Shown in pieces: positions 6,889-13,657 of a stretch of 18,250 nt of DNA (within the stretch, counting starts at the first letter, position 1; the number at the start of each line of letters is the position of its first letter). Below the pieces are notes generated by a model. The model ran no database searches and had not been told where the DNA came from. It was given only the letters and a program-made list of their open reading frames with translations. The position numbers and the translations under genes are program-made. Source of the DNA: JBBCJT01 sp037190665 (GTDB taxonomy: Bacteria > Pseudomonadota > Alphaproteobacteria > Acetobacterales > Acetobacteraceae); contig JBBCJT010000024.1 in assembly GCA_037190665.1 (NCBI GenBank), positions 1 to 18,250 on the forward strand, given 5' to 3'.

Positions 6889-9015
6889 ATGGCCCGATCC
6901 CCCGCCGCTCCCGCCCGCGCCCCCAAACCGCGCTCCAAACCCGGCGAGCGTTCCGCAGCCATGCACGGCGCCGGCGGGGAGCTGCACCAGACCGCCTCGA
7001 CACCGGACACGCGGCTGACCACCAACCACGGGACGCCGCTGAGCGATAACCAGAACAGCTTGAAGGCAGGGCCGCGCGGGCCGTCGCTGCTGGAGGACTT
7101 CATCCTCCGTGAGAAGATCCAGCATTTCGACCACGAGCGGATCCCCGAACGGATCGTCCACGCCCGCGGATCGGCCGCCCACGGCTACTTCGAACTGACC
7201 AAATCGCTGGCGAAGTACACGCGTGCGAAAGTGCTGACCGAGGTCGGCGCTCGCACGGAGGTGTTCACGCGGTTCTCCACCGTCGCCGGCGGCGCGGGAT
7301 CGGTGGACACGCCGCGCGACGTGCGCGGCTTCGCGGTGAAGTTCTACACGAAGGAAGGCAACTGGGACCTTGTCGGCAACAACATCCCGGTCTTCTTCAT
7401 CCAGGACGCGATCAAGTTTCCGGACCTCGTCCACGCCGTGAAGATGGAGGCCGATCGCGGCTACCCGCAGGCCGCGAGCGCGCACGACACGTTCTGGGAC
7501 TTCATCGGGCTGATGCCGGAATCCACTCACATGATCATGTGGGCGATGTCCGACCGCGCGATCCCGCGCAGCCTGCGGATGATCGAAGGGTTCGGCGTCA
7601 ACACCTTCAGATTGCTGAATGATCGGGATGAGCCGACCTTCGTGAAGTTCCACTGGCGTCCGAAGCTCGGCACGCAATCGACCTGCTGGGACGAGGCGGT
7701 GAAGATCGCCGGCGCCGATCCGGATTTCCACCGCCGCGACCTGCACGAGGCCATCGCCTCCGGCGCCTTCCCGGAATGGGAGTTCGGTGTCCAGCTTCTC
7801 AGTCAGGAACAGGCGGATGCGCTGCCTTTCGACATCCTCGACGCCACCAAGCTGGTTCCGGAGGAACTGCACCCGATCCAGGTGATCGGGCGGATGGTGC
7901 TGGACCGGAACCCCGACAACTTCTTCGCGGAGACCGAGCAGGCGGCCTTCCTGCCGACCAACATCCCGCCCGGCATCGACGTGTCGGAGGACCCACTATT
8001 GCAGGGACGGCTGTTCTCCTACCAGGACACGCAACTCTCCCGGCTCGGGACGGTCAACTTCCACCAGTTGCCCATCAATCGGGCCAAGGGTTGCCCGTTC
8101 CAGAACATGCAGCGCGACGGGCACATGCAGATGCAGGTGTTCAAGGGCCGGGCGAACTACGAGCCCAACAGTCTGGCGGAAGTGGGCGAGGTGGGCGGGC
8201 CGCGCGAGGACCCGCGCGGCGGCTTCCGCACCGCACCGATCGCGACGGGGGCGGAGAAGGTCCGCCTGCGCGCGGAGAGTTTCGCCGATCACTACAGCCA
8301 GGCGCGGCTGTTCTACCGGTCGCAGACGGAGATCGAGCAGGCGCATCTGGCCAGCGCGCTGGTCTTCGAGCTGTCGAAGTGCAGCTTCCCGCATGTCCGC
8401 AACCGGATCCTGGCCAATCTCGGCAACGTGGACGAGGGGCTGGCCGCGCGCGTCGCGGCGGGGCTGAACGTCGACCTGCCGCCCCCGTCCGCCGCGGCGT
8501 CCGAGCCGTTCGACATGGACCCGTCGCCCGCGCTGCGCATCGTCGGCAAGTATCCGCCGACCCTGAAAGGGCGCGCGGTCGGTGCGCTGGTGACCGACGG
8601 GGCGGACGGGAAGCTGGTGGACAAGCTCCGCAAGGCGGTCGAGGCCGAGGGCGGGATGCTGAAGGTGGTCGCGCCGAAGATCGGCGGCGTGAAGCTGGCC
8701 AACGGCGACATGCTGGAGGCGGACGGCCAGCTCGCCGGATCACCGTCGGTCATCTTCGATGCGGTGGCGCTGATCCTGTCCGAAAAGGGCTGCGCCGAGT
8801 TGCTGAAGGAAAGCGCCGCGATGGACTTCGTCGCCAACGCCTTCGTGCATCTGAAGGCCATCGGCTTCGTCCCCGCGGCCAAGCCATTGATGGACAAGGC
8901 GGGGGTGGTGAAGGACGCGGGGGTCGTGGACCTGTCGGCCGGCGCCGATGCCTTCCTGCCTGCCGCGCGGACCCGGCAGTGGGATCGCGAGCCGTCCGTC
9001 CGGATGCTGGCGTGA
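6889..9015 (+). CDS. katE: Large-subunit (clade II, HPII/KatE-type) catalase
   Basis: The enzyme dismutates hydrogen peroxide to water and oxygen with a buried heme. The 708-residue length and a C-terminal flavodoxin/DJ-1-like domain (about 561-690) place it with large-subunit catalases such as E. coli HPII. Active-site residues are visible: distal His91 in IVHARGSAAHGYFE, Asn164 in LVGNNIPVFF, and proximal heme ligand Tyr378 in LLQGRLFSYQDTQ. Residue 355 is Leu where HPII has His392, the partner of its His-Tyr crosslink. The Pro/Arg-rich N-terminus (1-30) is probably disordered and shows no signal peptide. GGAG precedes the ATG at 6889 by about six bases. The stop overlaps the next gene's ATG by one base. 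Confidence 0.95.
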   Translation: MARSPAAPARAPKPRSKPGERSAAMHGAGGELHQTASTPDTRLTTNHGTPLSDNQNSLKAGPRGPSLLEDFILREKIQHFDHERIPERIVHARGSAAHGYFELTKSLAKYTRAKVLTEVGARTEVFTRFSTVAGGAGSVDTPRDVRGFAVKFYTKEGNWDLVGNNIPVFFIQDAIKFPDLVHAVKMEADRGYPQAASAHDTFWDFIGLMPESTHMIMWAMSDRAIPRSLRMIEGFGVNTFRLLNDRDEPTFVKFHWRPKLGTQSTCWDEAVKIAGADPDFHRRDLHEAIASGAFPEWEFGVQLLSQEQADALPFDILDATKLVPEELHPIQVIGRMVLDRNPDNFFAETEQAAFLPTNIPPGIDVSEDPLLQGRLFSYQDTQLSRLGTVNFHQLPINRAKGCPFQNMQRDGHMQMQVFKGRANYEPNSLAEVGEVGGPREDPRGGFRTAPIATGAEKVRLRAESFADHYSQARLFYRSQTEIEQAHLASALVFELSKCSFPHVRNRILANLGNVDEGLAARVAAGLNVDLPPPSAAASEPFDMDPSPALRIVGKYPPTLKGRAVGALVTDGADGKLVDKLRKAVEAEGGMLKVVAPKIGGVKLANGDMLEADGQLAGSPSVIFDAVALILSEKGCAELLKESAAMDFVANAFVHLKAIGFVPAAKPLMDKAGVVKDAGVVDLSAGADAFLPAARTRQWDREPSVRMLA

Positions 9016-9500
9016 TGCAAGGGTCCGCTCCCGTCCGGATCGCGATCCCGCCGCGAGGCGGGTTTCCGGGCAATCCCCGGCTGCCCGCCCTTCACTGGAA
9101 GGGTGCGGGCCCGCCCGATGCGGAGGCCATGCTCGGCCGCTTTGCCGGGCACGGTTGGACCAACGGCTGGCGGAACGGCATCTACGATTTCGACCATTTT
9201 CACAGCACCGCGCATGAGGTGCTTGGGTGTGCGGCGGGATGGGTCGATGTCTCGCTGGGGGCCGGGGCGGGGCCGGTGGTGCGGTTCGAGGCCGGGGACG
9301 TCCTGATGCTTCCGGCCGGGGTTGCCCATCGCAACCTCGGCGCCGCCCCCGATCTGCTGGTGGTCGGCGCCTATGATCGCGGCCTCGACTGGGACCTGCG
9401 CCGAGGGGATATCGCGGAACTGGCGGCGGTCGCCGCGATCATCGCCGCCCTGCCGCCCCCGGACCGGGACCCGATCAGCGGAGAGCCGTTCGAGTCCTAA
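9015..9500 (+). CDS. YjlB-like cupin domain protein
   Basis: A 161-residue single-cupin protein. Cupin motif 1 is complete: Gly55, His61, His63, Glu68 and Gly75 follow the G(X)5HXH(X)4E(X)6G pattern, and motif 2 is close, with Gly94, Pro100, Gly102 and His105. His61, His63, Glu68 and His105 would bind a metal. The surrounding NGWRNGIY and HSTAHEVLG, and the later LLVVGAYDRGLDWDL, resemble the B. subtilis YjlB family, whose reaction is unknown to me. ATG at 9015 overlaps the catalase stop (TGATG), implying coupled translation with katE and a role in the same condition, by inference. A much longer reading of this frame into katE is a shadow. Confidence 0.85.
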   Translation: MQGSAPVRIAIPPRGGFPGNPRLPALHWKGAGPPDAEAMLGRFAGHGWTNGWRNGIYDFDHFHSTAHEVLGCAAGWVDVSLGAGAGPVVRFEAGDVLMLPAGVAHRNLGAAPDLLVVGAYDRGLDWDLRRGDIAELAAVAAIIAALPPPDRDPISGEPFES

Positions 9501-9581
9501 TCCGGCACGGAAGTTACGATTATTCCGAAGACTAGATGACGTTATTGAAGTTCAAAGCGAGTTGTTCGCGGCACCGGAACG

Positions 9582-9609
9582 CGGGGAGGGGCGCACGGCC
9601 CCTCCGCCG
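9582..9609. terminator. Strong GC hairpin between convergent genes
   Basis: GGAGGGGC (9585-9592) pairs with GCCCCTCC (9598-9605) around GCACG, and 9582-9584 can extend the stem past one bulged base. It lies in the 119-base gap between the cupin and AhpD-like stop codons, as expected for a shared terminator. No T tract follows on either strand. The rest of the gap (9501-9570) is unusually AT-rich for this window and shows only a small CGGAA/TTCCG repeat (9508-9527). Confidence 0.4.
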
Positions 9610-9619
9610 TCATCGAGCC

Positions 9620-10162
9620 TCAGGCCGCCTTGCGCAGCTTCACCGCCGGGAAATCGAGCGGCACGTCCAGCGCGACGTTGATGTAGTTGGTGAACAGGTT
9701 GAGGGCGACATGGGCGACGACCTCGACGATCGCCTCATCGTCGAAGCCCGCATCGCGCAGCGCGCGGACATCCTCCGCCGAGACGTTGGCACGGTGCTCC
9801 AGCATCTTGAGCGCGAAGGAAATCGCGGCCGCGGTCTTCGGGTCGGCCGAGCGGCCGGCCTGCGCCGCCGCCATCTCCTCGGCCGTCGCGCCGGCTTTCC
9901 TGCCCAGCGCGGTATGCGCCGACAGGCAGTACTGACAGCCGTTGCGGTCGGCGATGGCGACCGCGATCTGCTCGCCCAGTTTCGCGCCGATCTTCCCGCC
10001 GCCAAGCGCGCCGAACGAACCCCACATGCTCTGAAGCGCGGCGGGTGAATTCGCCACCGCGCGGAACATGTTCGGCACGGCGCCGAACGCCTGCCCAATC
10101 TGGCCGAGCAGGGGGCCTGCCTCGCCCGGGGAGGCAGGGTCGACAAGGGTCACGTGCGGCAT
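9620..10162 (-). CDS. AhpD-like / carboxymuconolactone decarboxylase family protein
   Basis: A 180-residue all-helical protein with the AhpD-type redox motif: Glu64, then Cys76-Gln-Tyr-Cys79 and His83, matching the E-X11-CXXC-XXX-H spacing that supports thiol-dependent peroxidase activity in AhpD. The N-terminus (GAVPNMFRAVANSPAALQ, about 27-44) is typical of peroxidase-related CMD proteins. Its substrate and reductant are unknown. A strong AAGAAGGAGATA Shine-Dalgarno (10170-10181 on the minus strand) precedes the ATG. It lies 46 bases downstream of a MarR-type regulator in the same direction, so the two probably form an operon. It could be named alkylhydroperoxidase, but a true decarboxylase is unlikely given the CXXC. 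Confidence 0.85.
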   Translation of the reverse strand: MPHVTLVDPASPGEAGPLLGQIGQAFGAVPNMFRAVANSPAALQSMWGSFGALGGGKIGAKLGEQIAVAIADRNGCQYCLSAHTALGRKAGATAEEMAAAQAGRSADPKTAAAISFALKMLEHRANVSAEDVRALRDAGFDDEAIVEVVAHVALNLFTNYINVALDVPLDFPAVKLRKAA

Positions 10163-10208
10163 GATGGCGTATCTCCTTCTTCAGGGTGGAGGCAGGGCGC
10201 CGGAAGCT

Positions 10209-10895
10209 TCATGCGGGCGCCGGCGCATCGGTGGGCGGAGCGGACCAGCGCGCCCAGACGTCCAGCGCCGCGGGTCCTGAGACGGGCTGCTGGTCGGCGC
10301 AGTCGAGGCGCAGGTGCCGTTCGCCGAACGGGGCATCCACGAAGGCGCAATGGTGCGGCCGGTCGGGATCGGGATGGGCGTGGGGGCGGAAGTAGCGGCA
10401 GGAGACGCACAGCCGCTGCACCGGCACGTCCCCCTGTTCCTGCAGCGTGCGGACGATCTTCACCAGCCCGCGCAGGAACGCGGCCTGTTCGCGGGGATCG
10501 AGGCTGTCGATCGCGCGCAGCAGGAAGTCCGGCCAGTCCGCGACCCGCGCGGCGAGCAATTCTCCCGCATCGGTCAGGCGCAGCGCGACCGCGCGGTGGT
10601 CGTCCGCCGCCCGCCCGCGCGCGACCAGCCCCTTGCCGACCAGCGTTCCGACCGCGTCGCTGGCGGTGGGGGCGGACACGCCGAGGGCGCGGGCCAGCGC
10701 GTCCAGGCGCATCCCCTCCGGCCGGCCGCGCAGCAGCACCAGCGCCTGGCCCTGGGTGGGGGTTAGCCGCTCCGGTCCCGCCTGCCGCCACGCGCGGGTC
10801 TTCAGGGCGATGCCGATCCGGGCGAGGCCGGTGCCGACGCGCTCGGCCACCGTCTCGCCGGCGGCATCGAAGTCGAAAGGGGGGCTTTCGGCCAT
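10209..10895 (-). CDS. MarR-family transcriptional regulator with Cys-containing C-terminal extension
   Basis: A 228-residue protein with a winged helix: LTPTQGQALVLLR (44-56), recognition region LDALARALGVSAPTASDAV (64-82) and wing KGLVARGRAADDHRAVALRLT (88-108, in part). Dimerising helices flank it. MarR proteins bind palindromes and usually repress their own operon until a ligand or oxidation releases them. This one is longer than a typical MarR (about 140-160 residues): the tail has Cys163-X2-Cys166, His172, His174, His181, His182, Cys183 and Cys199, a possible metal, Fe-S or redox site. The downstream gene encodes an AhpD-like thiol peroxidase, and a palindrome lies 13 bases upstream of the ATG. 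A redox-sensing role is inference. Confidence 0.85.
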   Translation of the reverse strand: MAESPPFDFDAAGETVAERVGTGLARIGIALKTRAWRQAGPERLTPTQGQALVLLRGRPEGMRLDALARALGVSAPTASDAVGTLVGKGLVARGRAADDHRAVALRLTDAGELLAARVADWPDFLLRAIDSLDPREQAAFLRGLVKIVRTLQEQGDVPVQRLCVSCRYFRPHAHPDPDRPHHCAFVDAPFGERHLRLDCADQQPVSGPAALDVWARWSAPPTDAPAPA

Positions 10896-10907
10896 GCGGC
10901 GCAGTTA

Positions 10908-10924
10908 ATTTAGGAATCCTAAAT
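10908..10924. promoter_or_regulatory. Perfect palindrome, candidate MarR operator
   Basis: ATTTAGGA (10908-10915) and TCCTAAAT (10917-10924) are perfect 8-bp arms around a single A. It stands out as AT-rich DNA in a GC-rich region and lies 12 bases upstream of the MarR start codon, where it would overlap the -10/transcript start or leader. Size and symmetry fit a dimeric winged-helix repressor site; the assignment to the adjacent regulator is inference. Confidence 0.65.
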
Positions 10925-10985
10925 GAGTCAATCGTCGAACCACCGCGCTTGCGTTGGGCCCGCCCATCCGCCATATCCCGCCCCG

Positions 10986-11069
10986 CCGGCGGGACTGTTC
11001 CGCCGGTAATTCGCACGCAGGGCACCTTTCCCGGTTTCCGGGTCCGGTGGCGCAAGCCAAGGCCCTGCG
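10986..11069 (+). promoter_or_regulatory. Structured leader upstream of rpsB (candidate S2 regulatory RNA)
   Basis: Two adjacent foldable units precede rpsB. The first is CCGGCGG (10986-10992)/CCGCCGG (11000-11006) with a 7-base loop. The second is an 8-bp stem CGCAGGGC (11016-11023)/GCCCTGCG (11062-11069) enclosing a hairpin CCCGG-TTT-CCGGG (11030-11042, extendable by ACC/GGT at 11024-11026 and 11046-11048) and a small GGC-GCAA-GCC stem with a GNRA tetraloop (11049-11058). Together these make a three-way-junction-like fold. Ribosomal-protein leaders often mediate autoregulation by the encoded protein; that S2 binds here is inference. The rest of 10925-11104 shows no gene. Confidence 0.45.
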
Positions 11070-11104
11070 GAGGCACAACCGGACTGATGGAAAGGACACG
11101 CCAG

Positions 11105-11887
11105 ATGGCGATGCCTGAATTTTCCCTGCGCGGCCTGCTCGAAGCAGGCGTTCATTTCGGCCACCACACGCGCCGGTGGAACCCGAAGATGGCGCCGTAC
11201 CTGTTCGGCGTCCGCAACCAGGTCCACATCATCGACCTGCAGCAGACCGTTCCCATGCTGGACCGCGCGCTGCGCGCGGTGCGCGACGTGGTCGCCGGCG
11301 GCGGGCGCGTGCTGTTCGTGGGCACCAAGCGGGCGGCGGCCGACCATGTGGCGGACGCGGCCAAGCGCTGCGGCCAGTACTACGTGAACCACCGCTGGCT
11401 CGGCGGCATGCTGACCAACTGGAAGACCATCACGGGGTCGATCAAGCGCCTGCGCCAGATCGACGAGCTGCTCGGCGGCGACACCCAGGGCCTCACCAAG
11501 AAGGAGGTCCTGAACATCACGCGCGACAAGGACAAGCTTGAGCGTGCGCTGGGCGGCATCAAGGAGATGGGCGGGCTGCCGGACGTCCTGTTCATCATCG
11601 ACACGAACAAGGAGAAGCTCGCGATCGAGGAGGCCAACAAGCTCGGCATCCCCGTCGTCGCGGTGGTGGACAGCAACTCCGACCCCAACGGGATCACCTA
11701 TCCGATCCCGGGCAACGACGACGCGATCCGCGCCATCACCCTGTACTGCGACCTGATCGCGGGCGCGGTGCTGGACGGCATCTCCGCCGAGATGGCGGCC
11801 GCCGGTGTCGATCTGGGCGCGTCCGAGGAAGCGCCGGCCGAGGATCTGCCGGAGCCGGTCTCGACCGAAACCCAGCCCGCCGCCTGA
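11105..11887 (+). CDS. rpsB: 30S ribosomal protein S2
   Basis: The 260-residue product has the S2 hallmarks GLLEAGVHFGHHTRRWNPKM, IIDLQQTVPML, GGGRVLFVGTKRAA, NHRWLGGMLTNWKTI, LPDVLFIIDTNKEKLAI and IPVVAVVDSNSDPNGITYPIPGNDDA (residues about 180-205), plus an acidic low-complexity tail. S2 is a late-assembling protein of the small subunit. ATG at 11105 is eight bases after GGAAAGGA (11089-11096); a second ATG two codons later is less well placed. tsf follows after 20 bases, the classical rpsB-tsf pair. A foldable leader lies upstream and may control expression. Confidence 0.97.
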   Translation: MAMPEFSLRGLLEAGVHFGHHTRRWNPKMAPYLFGVRNQVHIIDLQQTVPMLDRALRAVRDVVAGGGRVLFVGTKRAAADHVADAAKRCGQYYVNHRWLGGMLTNWKTITGSIKRLRQIDELLGGDTQGLTKKEVLNITRDKDKLERALGGIKEMGGLPDVLFIIDTNKEKLAIEEANKLGIPVVAVVDSNSDPNGITYPIPGNDDAIRAITLYCDLIAGAVLDGISAEMAAAGVDLGASEEAPAEDLPEPVSTETQPAA

Positions 11888-11907
11888 TTTCGAAGGAGAT
11901 CGAGAAC

Positions 11908-12831
11908 ATGGCCGAGATCACCGCCGCGCTGGTCAAGGAACTGCGCGACAAGACCGGCGCCGGGATGATGGACAGCAAGCGTGCGCTGACCGAGACCGGT
12001 GGCGACATGGAGGCCGCGGTCGACTGGCTGCGCAAGAAGGGCCTCGCCGCTGCCGCCAAGAAGTCCGGTCGTCTCGCGGCCGAGGGGCTGGTCGCGGTCG
12101 CGACCGGCCCGGAAGCCGGCGCGATGGTCGAGGTGAACGCCGAGACCGACTTCGTCGCCCGCAACGAGCAGTTCCAGAACTTCGTGTCCGAAGTGGCGGG
12201 CCTCGCGCTCGCGGTCGGTGACGATCTGGAGGCGCTGAAGGCCGCGACCTACCCGGGCAGGCGGCATTCGGTGACCGAGGAACTGACCCGGCTGATCGCC
12301 ACGATCGGCGAGAACATGTCGATCCGGCGTGTGAAGATGCTGCGCGTGCCGAGCGGGACGGTGGCTTCCTACGTGCACAACGCCGTCCGCCCCGGCCTGG
12401 GCAAGATCGGCGTGCTGGTGGCGATCGAGGGCGCGAACGAGCTGGCCGCGCTCGAATCGCTCGGCCGCCAGATCGGCATGCATGTCGCCGCCACCCGCCC
12501 GGAGTCGCTCGACATCACCGGCGTCGATCCCTCCGCCCTGCAGCGCGAGAAGGACGTGCTGAGCGAGCAGGCGCGGCAGTCCGGCAAGCCCGAGAACATC
12601 ATCGAGAAGATGGTCGAGGGCCGTATCCGCAAGTACTACGAGGAAGTGGTGCTGCTGGAGCAGGTGTGGGTGCATGACGGCGAAAGCCGGGTGAGGGCGG
12701 TGGTGCAGAAGGCGGGCGCGAAGCTCGCCGGCTTCGCGCGCTTCCAGCTCGGCGAAGGCATCGACAAGCCGCAGGGCGGGGATTTCGCCGCCGAGGTCGC
12801 AGCCGCCGCCGGCACTCTTCCCGCAGCCTGA
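11908..12831 (+). CDS. tsf: Elongation factor Ts
   Basis: EF-Ts is the nucleotide-exchange factor that regenerates EF-Tu-GTP. The 307-residue protein opens with a UBA-like domain, including LRDKTGAGMMDSKRALTE (11-28), and contains NAETDFVARNEQFQNFV, the EF-Tu-contacting signature, then two core subdomains with YVHNAVRPGLGKIGVLV and GKPENIIEKMVEGRIRKY. Length is typical of alphaproteobacteria. AAGGAGAT ends seven bases before the ATG. It follows rpsB by 20 bases and is followed by a strong intrinsic terminator, so rpsB-tsf forms a transcription unit. Confidence 0.97.
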   Translation: MAEITAALVKELRDKTGAGMMDSKRALTETGGDMEAAVDWLRKKGLAAAAKKSGRLAAEGLVAVATGPEAGAMVEVNAETDFVARNEQFQNFVSEVAGLALAVGDDLEALKAATYPGRRHSVTEELTRLIATIGENMSIRRVKMLRVPSGTVASYVHNAVRPGLGKIGVLVAIEGANELAALESLGRQIGMHVAATRPESLDITGVDPSALQREKDVLSEQARQSGKPENIIEKMVEGRIRKYYEEVVLLEQVWVHDGESRVRAVVQKAGAKLAGFARFQLGEGIDKPQGGDFAAEVAAAAGTLPAA

Positions 12832-12850
12832 TCCGACGCTTTCTTGTTTC

Positions 12851-12889
12851 GGGCGGCCGGGCCGACTAGGGTCCGGCCGCCCTTCTTTA
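12851..12889 (+). terminator. Intrinsic terminator between tsf and pyrH
   Basis: GGGCGGCCGG (12851-12860) and CCGGCCGCCC (12873-12882) make a perfect 10-bp GC stem with a 12-base loop, followed by TTCTTTA. It begins 20 bases after the tsf stop and ends before the pyrH ribosome-binding site. This is the best terminator in the window. Confidence 0.82.
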
Positions 12890-12903
12890 TGACCGGAGTG
12901 AGA

Positions 12904-13626
12904 ATGACCGAGCCCGCCTACAGGCGCGTGCTGCTGAAAGTCTCGGGCGAGGCCCTGATGGGCCGGCGCGAATACGGCATCGACCGCGACGTGGTCGGCC
13001 GCATCGCGGGCGACGTGCGGGAGGTGGTCGGACTCGGCGTGCAGGTCTCCCTCGTCATCGGCGGCGGCAATATCTTCCGTGGTATGCAGGGTGCCGCGTC
13101 CGGCATGGAACGCGCCCAGGCCGACTACATGGGCATGCTGGCCACCGTGATGAACGCGCTCGCGATGCAGAACGAACTGGAGCGGATCGGCGTGCCGACC
13201 CGCGTGCAGAGCGCGATCCCGATGTCCTCGATCTGCGAGCCCTATATCCGCCGCCGCGCCGTGCGGCACATGGAGAAGGGGCGGGTGGTGATCTTCGCCG
13301 CCGGCACCGGCAACCCGTTCTTCACCACCGACACCGCCGCCGCGCTGCGCGCCGCCGAGATGGGATGCGATGCACTGCTGAAGGGCACGCAGGTGGACGG
13401 CGTCTATTCGGCCGATCCGCGCAAGTACAAGGATGCGACCCGGTTCGAGGAGCTGACCTACCTCGACATGCTGGCGCGCGATCTCGCGGTGATGGATGCC
13501 GCCGCGATCAGCCTCGCGCGGGAGAACGGGCTTCCGATCGTGGTGTTCAACATCCACGAGGCCGGCAATTTCGCGCGTGTCCTGCAGGGGGCGGGCACCT
13601 TCACCACCATCGTCGAGAACGCCTGA
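12904..13626 (+). CDS. pyrH: Uridylate kinase (UMP kinase)
   Basis: PyrH phosphorylates UMP to UDP with ATP, feeding all pyrimidine nucleotide synthesis; the bacterial hexameric enzyme is regulated by GTP and UTP. The 240-residue amino-acid-kinase fold shows LLKVSGEALMG (nucleotide-binding Lys/Gly), SLVIGGGNIFRG, a UMP-site region GTGNPFFTTDTAAALRA, and KGTQVDGVYSADPRKY. Length is standard. I chose ATG at 12904, five bases after GGAG; the frame is open further upstream through the terminator but without homology. frr follows 31 bases later. Confidence 0.97.
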   Translation: MTEPAYRRVLLKVSGEALMGRREYGIDRDVVGRIAGDVREVVGLGVQVSLVIGGGNIFRGMQGAASGMERAQADYMGMLATVMNALAMQNELERIGVPTRVQSAIPMSSICEPYIRRRAVRHMEKGRVVIFAAGTGNPFFTTDTAAALRAAEMGCDALLKGTQVDGVYSADPRKYKDATRFEELTYLDMLARDLAVMDAAAISLARENGLPIVVFNIHEAGNFARVLQGAGTFTTIVENA

Positions 13627-13657
13627 CAGCCCGACGACCACAGCAGAGGAGAGAGCG

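Noticed and set aside
10170..10181. AAGAAGGAGATA resembling the T7 gene 10 ribosome-binding site used in expression vectors
   Set aside because: The flanking sequence is ordinary genomic DNA of the same composition, with no other vector sequence. It is simply a strong natural Shine-Dalgarno for the AhpD-like gene.
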